A stretch of 34,030 nt of DNA from Candidatus Coatesiibacteriota bacterium (GTDB lineage: Bacteria; RBG-13-66-14; B26-G2; WVWN01), in contig CP070633.1 of NCBI GenBank assembly GCA_020356085.1, positions 1,444,954 to 1,478,983 of the forward strand, in the 5' to 3' direction. The notes beneath the pieces were generated by a model that ran no database searches, had not been told where the DNA came from, and saw only the letters and a list, made by a program, of their open reading frames with translations. The position numbers and the translations under genes were made by a program. Below, in pieces: positions 24,395-33,168 of this stretch (its first letter is position 1; each line of letters opens with the position of its first letter).

Positions 24395-25114
24395 GTGCCG
24401 GACGATAGACTCAACCAAATCACGGCCCTGGGAGGCGCCGTCGTCGTCCTTACCGGCGCCGGCGTCTCGGCCGAGTCGGGCGTCCCCACCTTCCGGGGGG
24501 AGGACGGCCTGTGGCGCACCTACCGCGCCGAGGACCTCGCCACCCCCCACGCCTTCGCCGCCGATCCCCACCTGGTATGGGAATGGTACCAGTGGCGCCG
24601 GGAGCTGGTCGCGGCCTGCCGCCCCAACCCGGCGCACGAGTTTATCGCCCGCCTGGAGCGCGAGCACGGCGGCGAGTTCCTCCTCGTAACGCAAAACGTC
24701 GACGGCCTGCACCGTCTGGCCGGCTCCGAGAAGCTGGTCGAGGTCCACGGCAATCTATGGAAAGTCGGCTGCACCTCCTGCGGCCGGAGCCGCGAGGACC
24801 GCACGGTCCCCTTTCCCGAACTGCCTCCCCGCTGCGACGAATGCGGCGGCCTGCTGCGGCCCGGCGTCGTGTGGTTCGGCGAGGCGCTGCCGGAGGCGCC
24901 CCTCGCCCGGGCTCTCGCGGCCGCCGAGCGGTGCGAGCTGATGCTGGTCGTCGGGACCTCCGCGGTCGTCTACCCGGTGGCGTACCTACCCCAGCTCGCC
25001 CGTCGCGCCGGCGCGCACGTCATCGAGGTCAACTCCGACGAGACGCCGCTCACCCCCCTCGTCGACGAGAGCTGGCGCGGCAAGGCGGGGGAGGTCCTGG
25101 GAAAACGGTTGTAA
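24395..25114 (+). CDS. cobB: Sir2-family NAD-dependent deacylase, class III type
   Basis: 239 residues from GTG 24395. It removes acyl groups from lysines using NAD. Seen: GAGVSAESGVPTFRG (21-35) for NAD binding, TQNVDGLH (99-106), catalytic His118 in VHGNLW, a four-Cys zinc site (C126, C129, C147, C150), VVWFGEALP and VVGTSAVVYPVAYLP. Tyr65 and Arg68 (WYQWRRE) are the Tyr-x-x-Arg pair that in SIRT5 and E. coli CobB binds succinyl or malonyl lysine, so desuccinylase or demalonylase activity is likely. It is nine bases downstream of the Wza-like gene. The Shine-Dalgarno is weak. The link to the polysaccharide genes may be no more than co-transcription. Confidence 0.92.
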   Translation: MPDDRLNQITALGGAVVVLTGAGVSAESGVPTFRGEDGLWRTYRAEDLATPHAFAADPHLVWEWYQWRRELVAACRPNPAHEFIARLEREHGGEFLLVTQNVDGLHRLAGSEKLVEVHGNLWKVGCTSCGRSREDRTVPFPELPPRCDECGGLLRPGVVWFGEALPEAPLARALAAAERCELMLVVGTSAVVYPVAYLPQLARRAGAHVIEVNSDETPLTPLVDESWRGKAGEVLGKRL

Positions 25115-25154
25115 CCGCCGCTAAGACGGAACTGCCGCAACCGGAGGAGGCAAT

Positions 25155-26276
25155 ATGTCAGGCTCCGAACCCCCTCCCGAATTACGTGAAAAAACGGAGG
25201 CGGCCTCCCGCGAAATAGAGGCCGGGAATCTAGAGGCGGCGCAGAACCTCCTCCTCCCGCTCCAAAAAAAGTACCCCTCCGACGCCCGCGTACTCGAACT
25301 CCTCGGCGTCGTTCGATACCACCAGGAAAAATACGCCGAGGCGGCCGACTACTTCGGCCAAAGCTGCGCGGCGGCGCCCCAGGAGCCGGCGGCATGGGTC
25401 TGGCGGGGCCGGGCCCTCGCCTCGGCCGAGGACCACGCCGCGGCGGAGGAGGCCTTCGCCCGGGCGCTCGCGCTCGAGCCGGACAACCTGCACGCGCTCT
25501 TCTACAGCGGCGAGAACGGCCTCTGGGCGCAGGAGTGGGACCGCGCGGTTGAACGCTTCGAGCGCTACGTCGCGCTGGTTCCGGATAATCCCGGCGGATG
25601 GGTGGGCGTGGGCCGGGCGTACAACGGCAAAGACGACCACGCCTCGGCGACGGAGGCCTTCGAGAAAGCGCTCGCCCTCGACGGCAATCACCTCGCGGCC
25701 CTCCTCCACGGCGGCTACAACTACTTGGAGAGTAAAGAATACGCGAAGGCGGTGGGGCTCTTCAGCCGCTACGTCACCGGCGCGCCCGACTACTTCGGCG
25801 GGTGGGCCGCGCTGGGCTACGCCTACGACGACATGGAGAACTACGGGCGGGCGCGGGAGGCGTACCGCAAGGCGACCGAGTTGAATCCGGAGCACTATTA
25901 CAGCTGGATCAATCTCGGTCGGATGCACGACGAACTCGAGGACTACAACGAGGCGCTGGAGGCGTACTTGAAAGCGATAGCGCTCGACCGCGCGGTCGGC
26001 GAGGCGTGGGCCAAGGCGGCGTACGTCTGTATCGAACTCGGCGAGTACGAGCGGGCGGAGAAACTGCTGGCGAAGGCCGAGAGCGTCGAGCCGGACCTAA
26101 AGGAGATAATCTGCTACCGCGCGCGGATGGCCCTCCAACGGGGCGAGAGGGAGCGCGGCTTCGCGCTCTTGCGCGACCTCGTCGCCAAGAACCCCGGCTG
26201 CAAGGAGTGCCTCCCCACGAAAGAGGACTTCGAGGCGTGGTGGGGGGAGGAGGAATTTAAAGAGATCTACAGGTAG
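25155..26276 (+). CDS. Cytoplasmic TPR protein
   Basis: 373 residues and essentially all TPR: about nine 34-residue repeats from residue 10 to 335, many near consensus (AAWVWRGRALASAEDHAAAEE, GWAALGYAYDDMENYGRARE, SWINLGRMHDELEDYNEALE). The short C-terminal end has two Cys (PGCKECLP). There is no signal peptide or membrane helix. ATG 25155 follows GGAGGAGG. It is the last gene of the rightward unit, followed by the hairpin at 26301. Likely a protein-interaction scaffold, partner unknown. Confidence 0.85.
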   Translation: MSGSEPPPELREKTEAASREIEAGNLEAAQNLLLPLQKKYPSDARVLELLGVVRYHQEKYAEAADYFGQSCAAAPQEPAAWVWRGRALASAEDHAAAEEAFARALALEPDNLHALFYSGENGLWAQEWDRAVERFERYVALVPDNPGGWVGVGRAYNGKDDHASATEAFEKALALDGNHLAALLHGGYNYLESKEYAKAVGLFSRYVTGAPDYFGGWAALGYAYDDMENYGRAREAYRKATELNPEHYYSWINLGRMHDELEDYNEALEAYLKAIALDRAVGEAWAKAAYVCIELGEYERAEKLLAKAESVEPDLKEIICYRARMALQRGERERGFALLRDLVAKNPGCKECLPTKEDFEAWWGEEEFKEIYR

Positions 26277-26300
26277 GCGGCGACGTGCGACACGACAAAA

Positions 26301-26325
26301 AAAGCCGGCGCGAGGCGCCGGCTTT
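26301..26325. terminator. Bidirectional terminator between convergent genes
   Basis: A perfect 11-bp stem (AAAGCCGGCGC and its complement) with a 3-base loop. On the reverse strand it runs into seven Ts, a textbook intrinsic terminator for the secreted-protein gene. On the forward strand only a short T run follows, so it also serves the TPR gene, less strongly. Confidence 0.9.
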
Positions 26326-26342
26326 ATCGTATATGTCGAACC

Positions 26343-27170
26343 TCAACGGAATAGCGCCTTCACCTTCCCCAACGACGTCGGCACAATCGCCGAGGGGGTC
26401 CCGTTCCCCAGGTCGATTTGGAAAACGGCGTGGTCATTATGACCCCAGGACCCCAAGACCCAGAGCGTCGTGCCCCACGAGGCGGGGTATCCCGGCCCCG
26501 CCGTGCCGCCGCGTATCCCACACCCGGCCTCGTGGCCGAACGTCGCCACCAGCGACCCGCCCGGGTCGTAGATGTCGCACGTCCCGGTACCGCCGTGGAT
26601 AATAAGGTACTCGCCGCCGAGGCCCGCGAATCGGTCAGTAGCCCCTAACCAACCGCCTTCAGCAGGTATAAAGGTGCTCACGAGGCTTCCGCCGGTTTTA
26701 AAAGCGTAGACTATATGATCGTAATCGCGGCTTTCGGGCCAAACGCAGACGAAATAATACTGGCTCCCCGGGCGGTGAGCGTAGCCGATCGTTTCTCTAA
26801 GGTCGTTATGGTCCCACCGTACAGGGGTACCGCCCTCTTTAAGGTAAGTTACTAACCCTCTTTCGACCGCGAGGGTTATATAGGAGGACCCGAGGAAGCT
26901 ATGGTCGACATCTTCGGGAACGTAACGGCAAAACCACAAGGTCGAAATGCCTACGTAGCTCCCCGTGGGCGTATACTTTATCGCGTAGTTAGATAATCCT
27001 TCACCCAGGTTGACGACGTAAACGTAATCCGCGTCGCGGTAGACGGCCGTGGGCCTATCCCCCAGGAATCTGTGAAAAGAGCTAATCACGGATCCCGGCC
27101 CGGCCCAGGCCGCCGCGGCCGCCAACGCCAAAACGCCGGCAAGCGCGAAGGTTCCCTTCCTCGTGTGCAT
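26343..27170 (-). CDS. Secreted protein, probably beta-propeller-like
   Basis: 275 residues from ATG 27170, which has GGGAGG six bases upstream and opens a clear signal peptide (GTFALAGVLALAAAAAWA, then GPGSVISSF). The in-frame extension to 27230 runs over the promoter and is rejected. The mature part is rich in short beta strands with aromatic and Gly turns: PTAVYRDADYVYVVNLGEG, YTPTGSYVG, YDPGGSLVATFG, YAFKTGGSLVSTF. These repeated blades (TPTGSYV, TGGSLVSTF, PGGSLVATF) suggest a propeller or similar repeat fold. It has its own promoter and terminator, so it is monocistronic. No catalytic motif recognised; possibly a cell-surface or extracellular structural or binding protein. Confidence 0.7.
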   Translation of the reverse strand: MHTRKGTFALAGVLALAAAAAWAGPGSVISSFHRFLGDRPTAVYRDADYVYVVNLGEGLSNYAIKYTPTGSYVGISTLWFCRYVPEDVDHSFLGSSYITLAVERGLVTYLKEGGTPVRWDHNDLRETIGYAHRPGSQYYFVCVWPESRDYDHIVYAFKTGGSLVSTFIPAEGGWLGATDRFAGLGGEYLIIHGGTGTCDIYDPGGSLVATFGHEAGCGIRGGTAGPGYPASWGTTLWVLGSWGHNDHAVFQIDLGNGTPSAIVPTSLGKVKALFR

Positions 27171-27195
27171 AACGAACCTCCCTTTCAACGTTCCT

Positions 27196-27224
27196 ATTAT
27201 GGCGTAATTACCAAGCGCGGTCAA
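27196..27224 (-). promoter_or_regulatory. Promoter of the secreted protein gene
   Basis: Reverse strand: TTGACC (27219-27224), 17-base spacer, CATAAT (27196-27201), each five of six to consensus. Transcription would start about 20 bases before the ATG at 27170. Confidence 0.8.
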
Positions 27225-27276
27225 GTACATTATTTATTTAAGACTAAACATCTTAGATTTATGCGGCGGCTAAAAA

Positions 27277-27300
27277 AAGGCCGGGTTCGCACCCGGCCTT
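27277..27300 (-). terminator. Intrinsic terminator of the Wzz-kinase/TldD unit
   Basis: A perfect 10-bp stem (AAGGCCGGGT with ACCCGGCCTT) and 4-base loop, followed on the reverse strand by a run of seven Ts that includes the end of the stem. It lies 20 bases past the stop of the TldD-like gene. Confidence 0.92.
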
Positions 27301-27320
27301 GAGACTTCCCTGCCATAACT

Positions 27321-28766
27321 TTACGCGCCCTGGATGTTCACCTTCCGGAAGCGGGCGGCGGCGGTGCCGTGGCCCACGTGCATCGTCTGGCCCGGCTGGC
27401 CCTTGCCGCAGTTGGGCGTCCCCCACATCCGCCATTCGCTCTCGTTGCCGATGGCGTCGCAGTTGCCCCAGAAGACCGGCGTCTTGCCCGTGTACGTCGG
27501 GTTCTTGACGACCGCGCCGAGCTTCCCGTTTTTAATCAGCCGGCCCCACTCCGTCGTGAACTGGAAGTTGGTGCGGCGATCGTCGATGGACCACGAGCGG
27601 TTGGTCTCGACGAAGAGGCCCTCCTCCGTCCCGGCGATCATCTCCTCCAGCGAGGAGTCCCCGGGCAGGAGGTTGATGTTGGTCATGCGGATGATGGGGA
27701 TGTTGTTCCACGACTCGGCCCGGGCGGTCCCGTTGGAGCGCGCCTCCGGCCCCAGAACGGGCGCCGTCTCGCGATTCGTGAGATAGCCGACGAACTGCCC
27801 CTCCTTCACGATGTCGGTGCACTGCGCCGGGACGCCCTCGTCGTCGTAGCCGAAGGAGCCCAGGCCGCCGGGAACGGTGGCGTCGGCGACGATATTTACG
27901 ATCGGCGACCCGTACGTGAAGTCGTTGTACTTCTCCAGCGTCAGGAACGACATGCCGGCGTAGGAGGCCTCCTGGCCCAGGACGCGGTCGAGCTCGATGG
28001 GGTGGCCGCACGACTCGTGGACTTGCAGCGCGAGCTGGGAGGGGCCGATGATGAGCGTCGTCTCCTTCGTGGGGCAAACTTGCGCCGTCAGGAGCTGCGC
28101 GGCCTCGGAGGCGAGGCGCGGTACGTGCGCCAGCAGGTCCAGCCCCCGGATATACTCGTACCCCGCGGTCGCGAAGTTTCCCCGGAACGAGTTGGGATAG
28201 GAGCGCGTTTGGATGTCGTCCTCCGACACGGCCGTCGCGACGACGCCTCCCCCCGATTCGACGATCTTCTGCTGGAGGTAGGCGCCTTCCGTGGAGGCGA
28301 AAGTCTTCTCGGTATCCCAGAATTGGAGGAACCCCTCGGCGACTTTAATCCCCTCGCCGGCCTGCAGCTCCTGCGTGGCCCGGACCAGCAGGTCCATCCG
28401 CTCCTCCAACGGGACCTCGAACGGGTTCTCCTCGAACTCGCTCGCCCACGTATCCTCCCGGGGGTCCTGGGGCGCGAGCTGTACGTCGTGAGCCTTGAAC
28501 CGCGCGCTCGCCCGGGCTATAGCCACCGCCTGGGCGGCGACGCGTTCCATCTCCTCCCGGTTCAGGTGGGAGGAGGCGGCGAAGCCCCACGCGCCGTCCA
28601 CGAGCACGCGGAGGCCGAAGCCCTCCGTCTCGGTGGCGGCGATAGTCTCCGGTTTCCCGTTCTTGGCCTCCAGGGCTTCGCTCCGGCGCCGCAACACGCG
28701 GACGTCGCCGTAGCTCGCCCCTTGCGATTTGACCATGTCCAGCACGTCGCCGATAAGGTCTTTCAT
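27321..28766 (-). CDS. tldD: TldD-like metalloprotease
   Basis: 481 residues, normal for TldD. The TldD/PmbA protease family processes peptides, including microcins and modified peptides, usually as a TldD-TldE heterodimer in which TldD carries the zinc. The metal site is intact: HESCGH (His250, Glu251, His255) and Cys453 in PNCGKGQPGQ. Other family marks are GFGLRVLVDGAWGFA, GLGSFGYDDEGVPAQ and the C-terminal GHGTAAARFRKVNIQGA. ATG at 28766. It is the last gene of the unit, 34 bases after the NIF3-like gene. No TldE/PmbA partner is in the window. Some relatives work without one, so a homodimeric peptidase is possible. Confidence 0.9.
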   Translation of the reverse strand: MKDLIGDVLDMVKSQGASYGDVRVLRRRSEALEAKNGKPETIAATETEGFGLRVLVDGAWGFAASSHLNREEMERVAAQAVAIARASARFKAHDVQLAPQDPREDTWASEFEENPFEVPLEERMDLLVRATQELQAGEGIKVAEGFLQFWDTEKTFASTEGAYLQQKIVESGGGVVATAVSEDDIQTRSYPNSFRGNFATAGYEYIRGLDLLAHVPRLASEAAQLLTAQVCPTKETTLIIGPSQLALQVHESCGHPIELDRVLGQEASYAGMSFLTLEKYNDFTYGSPIVNIVADATVPGGLGSFGYDDEGVPAQCTDIVKEGQFVGYLTNRETAPVLGPEARSNGTARAESWNNIPIIRMTNINLLPGDSSLEEMIAGTEEGLFVETNRSWSIDDRRTNFQFTTEWGRLIKNGKLGAVVKNPTYTGKTPVFWGNCDAIGNESEWRMWGTPNCGKGQPGQTMHVGHGTAAARFRKVNIQGA

Positions 28767-28800
28767 ATGGCACCCGCTTTCCGCGACAACCGCGTCGTCT

Positions 28801-29778
28801 TTAACGCTCCACCCGGGCGTACCCGGAGCAGGCGGTGATTTTGATATCTTCCGCCGCCAGGATCTCGTCGAACAGGAGGTTTAACCCCAACGAGTCGGAG
28901 GCGGCGTGGCCCGCGATTACGACGTTGAGGTGGTTCTTTTTGGCAATCTCGAGGTTCTCTTCGGAAATATGCATCCCGACGAAAGTCCCGACGTTGGTGT
29001 TCGTGGCCAGCTTCTCGAACATCCACTTCGAACCGCCGGTCCCGCCGGTCATATCCACGAAGACCTCGCCGGCGCGAATCCGCGCGAAGTTGGTCTCCGA
29101 CTTAGCGGAGCGGGCCAAAACTTGTAATCCCGTCCCGCGGAGCTTCCCCTCCGCGTACTCGGGTTGGGCCCGTAGCAGCCGGAGCACGTCGGCGACGGTC
29201 TCGGACTGTTTCTCGTCGAAGAGGCGTTGGAGATAGGTGGTAACGCAGTTGTCGGCCACCGTGTGCAGGCAGACGAAGGGGAACTCGAGCAACCGGGCGG
29301 CGTCCACCGCGCGCCGGTGGTTTTGGACCAGGATACGCCGTTTGACCTCGTGCTGCCGCGGGTCTAAAATCCCCTCCGCGACGTTGATGGGGACGCCGAG
29401 CGCGGCCAGGATATCGGCTTGCATATCCATGACGCGGTAGAGATTGGCCAGGGCGTGGCCTTCGGGGTGGTGGGCGACGCACGCGTCGATCGAAACGCCG
29501 CGCTCGCGGAGGCGGTCCGCCAACAGAAGTTCGCCCACCTCGAAATCGATCCCGACGCAGAGGCTGGTTACTTCGGCCTCTTCCGGCCCGTTCAGAATGC
29601 GGCAATCGTGATAGGGATGGGTAAGACGTTCGAGGTCGAAATCGGTTTTGCCCTCCTCGGACAAAGCCTCGAACGTCCGGCTCTCCTTCGCCAGATAGGC
29701 CAGCACCCCTTTTTCGCCGCGGGGGTCGTTGGCCCGGCCGATCTCGACAGACCGGTCGAAAAATTCGCGTAATTTCAA
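28801..29778 (-). CDS. NIF3-like (DUF34) family protein
   Basis: 325 residues. Features that fit NIF3 proteins, which bind two metal ions and have poorly known activity: CVAHHPEGHAL (His103, His104, His108) in the first half, and GMHISEENLEIAKKNHLNVV, then IAGHAASDSLGLN (His291, Asp295) near the C-terminus. The central part differs from the GTP cyclohydrolase-like bacterial members. The start is TTG at 29778, supported by AAGGAG seven bases upstream, which lies inside the end of the upstream gene. It is three bases after the nucleotidyltransferase gene. Confidence in the family is moderate; exact function unknown. Confidence 0.62.
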   Translation of the reverse strand: MKLREFFDRSVEIGRANDPRGEKGVLAYLAKESRTFEALSEEGKTDFDLERLTHPYHDCRILNGPEEAEVTSLCVGIDFEVGELLLADRLRERGVSIDACVAHHPEGHALANLYRVMDMQADILAALGVPINVAEGILDPRQHEVKRRILVQNHRRAVDAARLLEFPFVCLHTVADNCVTTYLQRLFDEKQSETVADVLRLLRAQPEYAEGKLRGTGLQVLARSAKSETNFARIRAGEVFVDMTGGTGGSKWMFEKLATNTNVGTFVGMHISEENLEIAKKNHLNVVIAGHAASDSLGLNLLFDEILAAEDIKITACSGYARVER

Positions 29779-29781
29779 AAA

Positions 29782-30795
29782 CTATCTCCTTCCTGCAGCC
29801 GCAGGCGCTTCGCCGTTAAGGGGGCCGCGGGTCAGGACTTCTTTGGCCCACGCGGGTTTCCGGAAACCCCACGCGAACGCGGCGGCCGGATTATCCAACG
29901 ACATCGCGTAAACCGCGGCGGCCCGCGCCCCTCGTCCCGGATCCGCGCCCGCCAAGCCGGGCGCGGCCAAAACCTTTAGTAAACAGAACCTGCCGGCGGT
30001 CTCGACGTCGCCGAAAAACGACTCGGCCAACGCCAGTACGAAGCGCGTCGCGCGGACGGCGCTCCATTTCCGCGCCAGCGACCAATACCTCGGCCCCGCG
30101 ACGCGCCGCGCCGAAAGTAACGTCTCGTAAAAATACAACAACGGCAGCGAGAAGAAATGGTTTTGATGGTGGCACACCGAAACCAAGAGCCGGAACTCCT
30201 CCCGCGCCGCCGTCTCGTCGCCGTCGAGGTAGCACAAGGAGGCCATCCCGCGGCGCGGCGGGAGGGCCGCCGCCGGACTCCAGTGCAAATCTACCGCCTC
30301 CCGCCCGCGCGTATACGTTTGGCCCGGCCACCACCGCGGTTCGTCGAACACCGGACCGAACCCCTCCGCCCGCAGCATCTCCGCGGCCCGCCGATAATCG
30401 TCCGGCGAGACGAGGAGGTCGACGTCCGACATGGGCCGGCAGGAGGGGTCGGGGTAGGTCGCGAACGCCAAGTCGACCCCCTTAAGCGGGAGGACCGGGA
30501 TGCCCGCGCCGGCCAGGAGCAGGCGCAAGTCCTCGTAGAGCTTACGCCGCAAGAGGTTGGCCGCGAGGACTTCGCGCGCCAGCGCCTCGAGGCTCGCGCG
30601 GAATTCGCCGTCGACGACGGAATCGAGGCGGCGCAGGTAGTACCCGACGAGGGCCGCGAGCTTTTCGCGGCGCAGAGCTTCGCCGAGCTTCTCCCACGAA
30701 CCGTAAACGCGCCGCGCCGCCACCAGCGCCTCGACGTCGACGGTCTCTCCCCGCAGAATCCGCGCGAGGACGCGCCGGCCGACGACGCCTCTCAC
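29782..30795 (-). CDS. Nucleotidyltransferase-fold protein of the NTP_transf_5 type
   Basis: 337 residues. The core motif PLKGVDLAF is followed by RPMSDVDLLV, whose Asp124-x-Asp126 pair is the metal site of the DNA polymerase beta-like nucleotidyltransferase fold, and by AVDLHW (Asp169), the probable third acidic residue. This matches the uncharacterised nucleotidyltransferase family common in surface-polysaccharide loci, as I know it. The start is GTG at 30795, overlapping the stop of the Wzz-kinase gene by four bases (GTGA), which implies translational coupling. It may modify a polysaccharide or its carrier with a nucleotide-derived group. The substrate cannot be read from sequence. Confidence 0.75.
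   Translation of the reverse strand: MRGVVGRRVLARILRGETVDVEALVAARRVYGSWEKLGEALRREKLAALVGYYLRRLDSVVDGEFRASLEALAREVLAANLLRRKLYEDLRLLLAGAGIPVLPLKGVDLAFATYPDPSCRPMSDVDLLVSPDDYRRAAEMLRAEGFGPVFDEPRWWPGQTYTRGREAVDLHWSPAAALPPRRGMASLCYLDGDETAAREEFRLLVSVCHHQNHFFSLPLLYFYETLLSARRVAGPRYWSLARKWSAVRATRFVLALAESFFGDVETAGRFCLLKVLAAPGLAGADPGRGARAAAVYAMSLDNPAAAFAWGFRKPAWAKEVLTRGPLNGEAPAAAGRR
29786..29791 (-). promoter_or_regulatory. Shine-Dalgarno that decides the TTG start of the NIF3-like gene
   Basis: AAGGAG on the reverse strand, seven bases before the TTG at 29776-29778 and inside the last codons of the preceding gene. Confidence 0.75.
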
Positions 30796-33158
30796 GCCTC
30801 CGCCTCCTCCGTGTACGACTTGTAATACTGGCTATAGTATTTATAACCGTACGTCCCGAAGACCCGCGCCATCTCGACCTGGTTGAACACGACGCCCAGT
30901 ACCCGACAGCCCGAACGCGCCAACAGCTCGAGCGCCCGCCGTGCGGCGTTACGGTCCGTCCTTCCGGCGCACACGACGAAACACACGCCGTCCGCCAACC
31001 CTCCCAGCACGAGCGCGTCCGTTACCGCTAATACCGGCGGCGCGTCCAGGAACACGCGGTCGAACTTATCGCCCAGAGCGGTCAAGGCCGCGGCGAACTT
31101 TTGCGAACCCAGGAGTTCGGAGGGATTGGGAGGCACGACGCCGCTGGGCAAGACCGTCAAGTTTTCGACCTCGGTCGGCCGCAACGCCTCCTCCAATTCG
31201 ACCTGCCCCATTATTACTTCCGCTAACCCGGGGACGCGTTCCAGGCCGAACGCCTGGTGGACCGTAGCCCGCCGGAGGTCGCAATCCACCAGCGCGACCT
31301 TATCGCCCGCTTGGGCGAATATGATGGAGGTGTTAACCGTGGTTAACGTCTTTCCATCTCCCAAGCCGGTGCTAGTCGTCAGGATCTTGGCAACCTCCAC
31401 GTCCACGCCGGAGGCGCGGATCGCCGTCCGGAGCATACGGAAAGCCTCCGATACCGGCGACTTCGGGTACGCGTGGGTGATGAAGTACGGGTCGTACTGC
31501 CCCGAGCGGTGGACGACGCCGCCGAACGCGGCGCCGATGCGCGGGATTATGCCGATGACGGGACGGTCGAGCCGCCGCTCCACCTCCTCGACCGTATTTA
31601 ACGAGGTGTCCGCAAACTCCAACACGTAGGCCACGCCCACCCCTAGAAAGACGCCCAAGAGGATGCCCACGATAATATTTTTCGCGTAATTCGGGCTAAC
31701 GGGCCGTTTGGGGATGAGCGCGTAGTCGACGACGCGGATATCGGCCGTTCGCATCGCCTCGTTAATCTTGGCCTCCTGGAGCTTCTCCAGGAGCATGGTA
31801 TAGACCTGCTCGTTTACCTGGTAGGCCCGCAGCAGCCGGTTGAGCTCCATCTCCTTCTCGGGTAACGACGCCGTCAAGCCCCGGTACTCCCGCAAGTTCG
31901 TCTCGAGCAGGGCCATCTTTTCGTCGGACAGCGAAACGTTAGTAGCCAACTCGCCCTGGTCGAGCGCTTGGGATAGCGCTTGCGAGAGTTCGTTTTCGGC
32001 GGCGGCTATTTCCTCGTCGAGGGCTTGCACCAGCGGGTGCTCCGGCGTGCGCGTCTGAAGCAGCTCGCTGCGCCGCCGGCGGAGTTCTATAATCCGGTTC
32101 TCGAGCTGCTGGAGCGTACTCCCGGCGGCAAAGTGGGATATGAGGACTTCCTCCGTGGGGAAAGCCCCGTCCTCCCGGTCCAGATTGTGGCGGCGCCGCC
32201 GGAGTAGGTCGAGCTCGAGGGCGGAAATTTGCCGGTCCAAACTCTCCTGGAGCAACTGCGATTCCAAGTTGCCCAGCAAGGTAACGTAGTGGCGCGTTTC
32301 GGCGCTCATATCGATAATGCCGGTTTCCCGTTTGAAATTTTCGAGCGCCAACTCGGCGGCACGGAGGTTGGCCGCCGTCCGTTCGATCTGTTCCTCGATG
32401 AATTCGCGCGTCGTCGTCGCCTGGAGCCGCTTCTCCCCCAAACTCGTCTCGACGTACACGTCCGCTACGGCGTTGGCGAACCGGGCCACCTTCTTGGGAT
32501 CGCGCCCCTTTACGATGACGCGTAGCATATTCACGTTCTCGACGGGTTTAACTTGGATGGACCCCGCCAACCCCGCGACCACGGCATCGACTTTTTGGAC
32601 CTTTAAAACTATCTGATCCCCGGCTCGGGCGCGGTCCGTATTAACGAGAAGCGTACCGAACTCGGCCTGGAACACCTCGCCGACGCGGCCGGTCCCCACC
32701 GCCTCGCCGCCGAACGTTACTCGGTACCCGGAGGCGTCGACGAACTCCAGAACAAGGTCCTCGGCCGGCGTGCCCTCCTCGAAATAGGCCTCCGTTACGG
32801 CGTCCCGGAGCCGGGGCGGCGCCGAGCCCACCCGATACGTCATACGCAGCCGGTTCGCCACCGTCGTCAACAACGCCCGGCTGCGGATCATTTCCATCTC
32901 GGTTTCCAGGAAATAGGGGTCGTAATAAAAAGAGGGGAGGAGCGTCTGGCCGACGACGCGCTGGCTGACTTTAATCGTAACCGAGGTTTGGTACACCTTG
33001 GGCATCCGGAGGCTGACCAGCGTCGCGAGGACGACCGTCGTTAGGAATATAATTACGACCGCCCACTTCCGCCTCGTTACGACGCGAAGGTAGTCGGCCA
33101 GCGAGACGCCCGCCTCGAACGCCCGCAACTCAGTTTCGGCTCGCTTGGTCTCCTCCAT
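30792..33158 (-). CDS. Wzc-like chain-length protein fused to a BY-type tyrosine kinase
   Basis: 788 residues. A Wzz domain has membrane helices at about 31-52 and 490-512, with a long periplasmic coiled-coil part between them and the proline motif PKRPVSPN before helix 2. A CpsD/CapB-like kinase domain follows from about 575. Its Walker A is STGLGDGKT (Lys603), where the usual Pro-Gly-Glu is Leu-Gly-Asp; Walker A' is VALVDCDLRR and Walker B is VFLDAPPVLAVTDA. The C-terminus holds a tyrosine cluster (YGYKYYSQYYKSY), the autophosphorylation tail of BY-kinases. It controls chain length and export of polysaccharide, probably docking to the Wza-like protein. It is second in the leftward unit, with ten bases to the gene upstream and a four-base overlap with the one downstream. 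Confidence 0.93.
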   Translation of the reverse strand: MEETKRAETELRAFEAGVSLADYLRVVTRRKWAVVIIFLTTVVLATLVSLRMPKVYQTSVTIKVSQRVVGQTLLPSFYYDPYFLETEMEMIRSRALLTTVANRLRMTYRVGSAPPRLRDAVTEAYFEEGTPAEDLVLEFVDASGYRVTFGGEAVGTGRVGEVFQAEFGTLLVNTDRARAGDQIVLKVQKVDAVVAGLAGSIQVKPVENVNMLRVIVKGRDPKKVARFANAVADVYVETSLGEKRLQATTTREFIEEQIERTAANLRAAELALENFKRETGIIDMSAETRHYVTLLGNLESQLLQESLDRQISALELDLLRRRRHNLDREDGAFPTEEVLISHFAAGSTLQQLENRIIELRRRRSELLQTRTPEHPLVQALDEEIAAAENELSQALSQALDQGELATNVSLSDEKMALLETNLREYRGLTASLPEKEMELNRLLRAYQVNEQVYTMLLEKLQEAKINEAMRTADIRVVDYALIPKRPVSPNYAKNIIVGILLGVFLGVGVAYVLEFADTSLNTVEEVERRLDRPVIGIIPRIGAAFGGVVHRSGQYDPYFITHAYPKSPVSEAFRMLRTAIRASGVDVEVAKILTTSTGLGDGKTLTTVNTSIIFAQAGDKVALVDCDLRRATVHQAFGLERVPGLAEVIMGQVELEEALRPTEVENLTVLPSGVVPPNPSELLGSQKFAAALTALGDKFDRVFLDAPPVLAVTDALVLGGLADGVCFVVCAGRTDRNAARRALELLARSGCRVLGVVFNQVEMARVFGTYGYKYYSQYYKSYTEEAEA

Positions 33159-33168
33159 GACCCCCGGA

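Noticed and set aside
27369-28838. A 489-codon open frame on the forward strand
   Set aside because: Antisense to the TldD-like gene with its intact zinc site. The product is Arg/Leu/Gly/Val-rich with no domain and runs over a gene junction.
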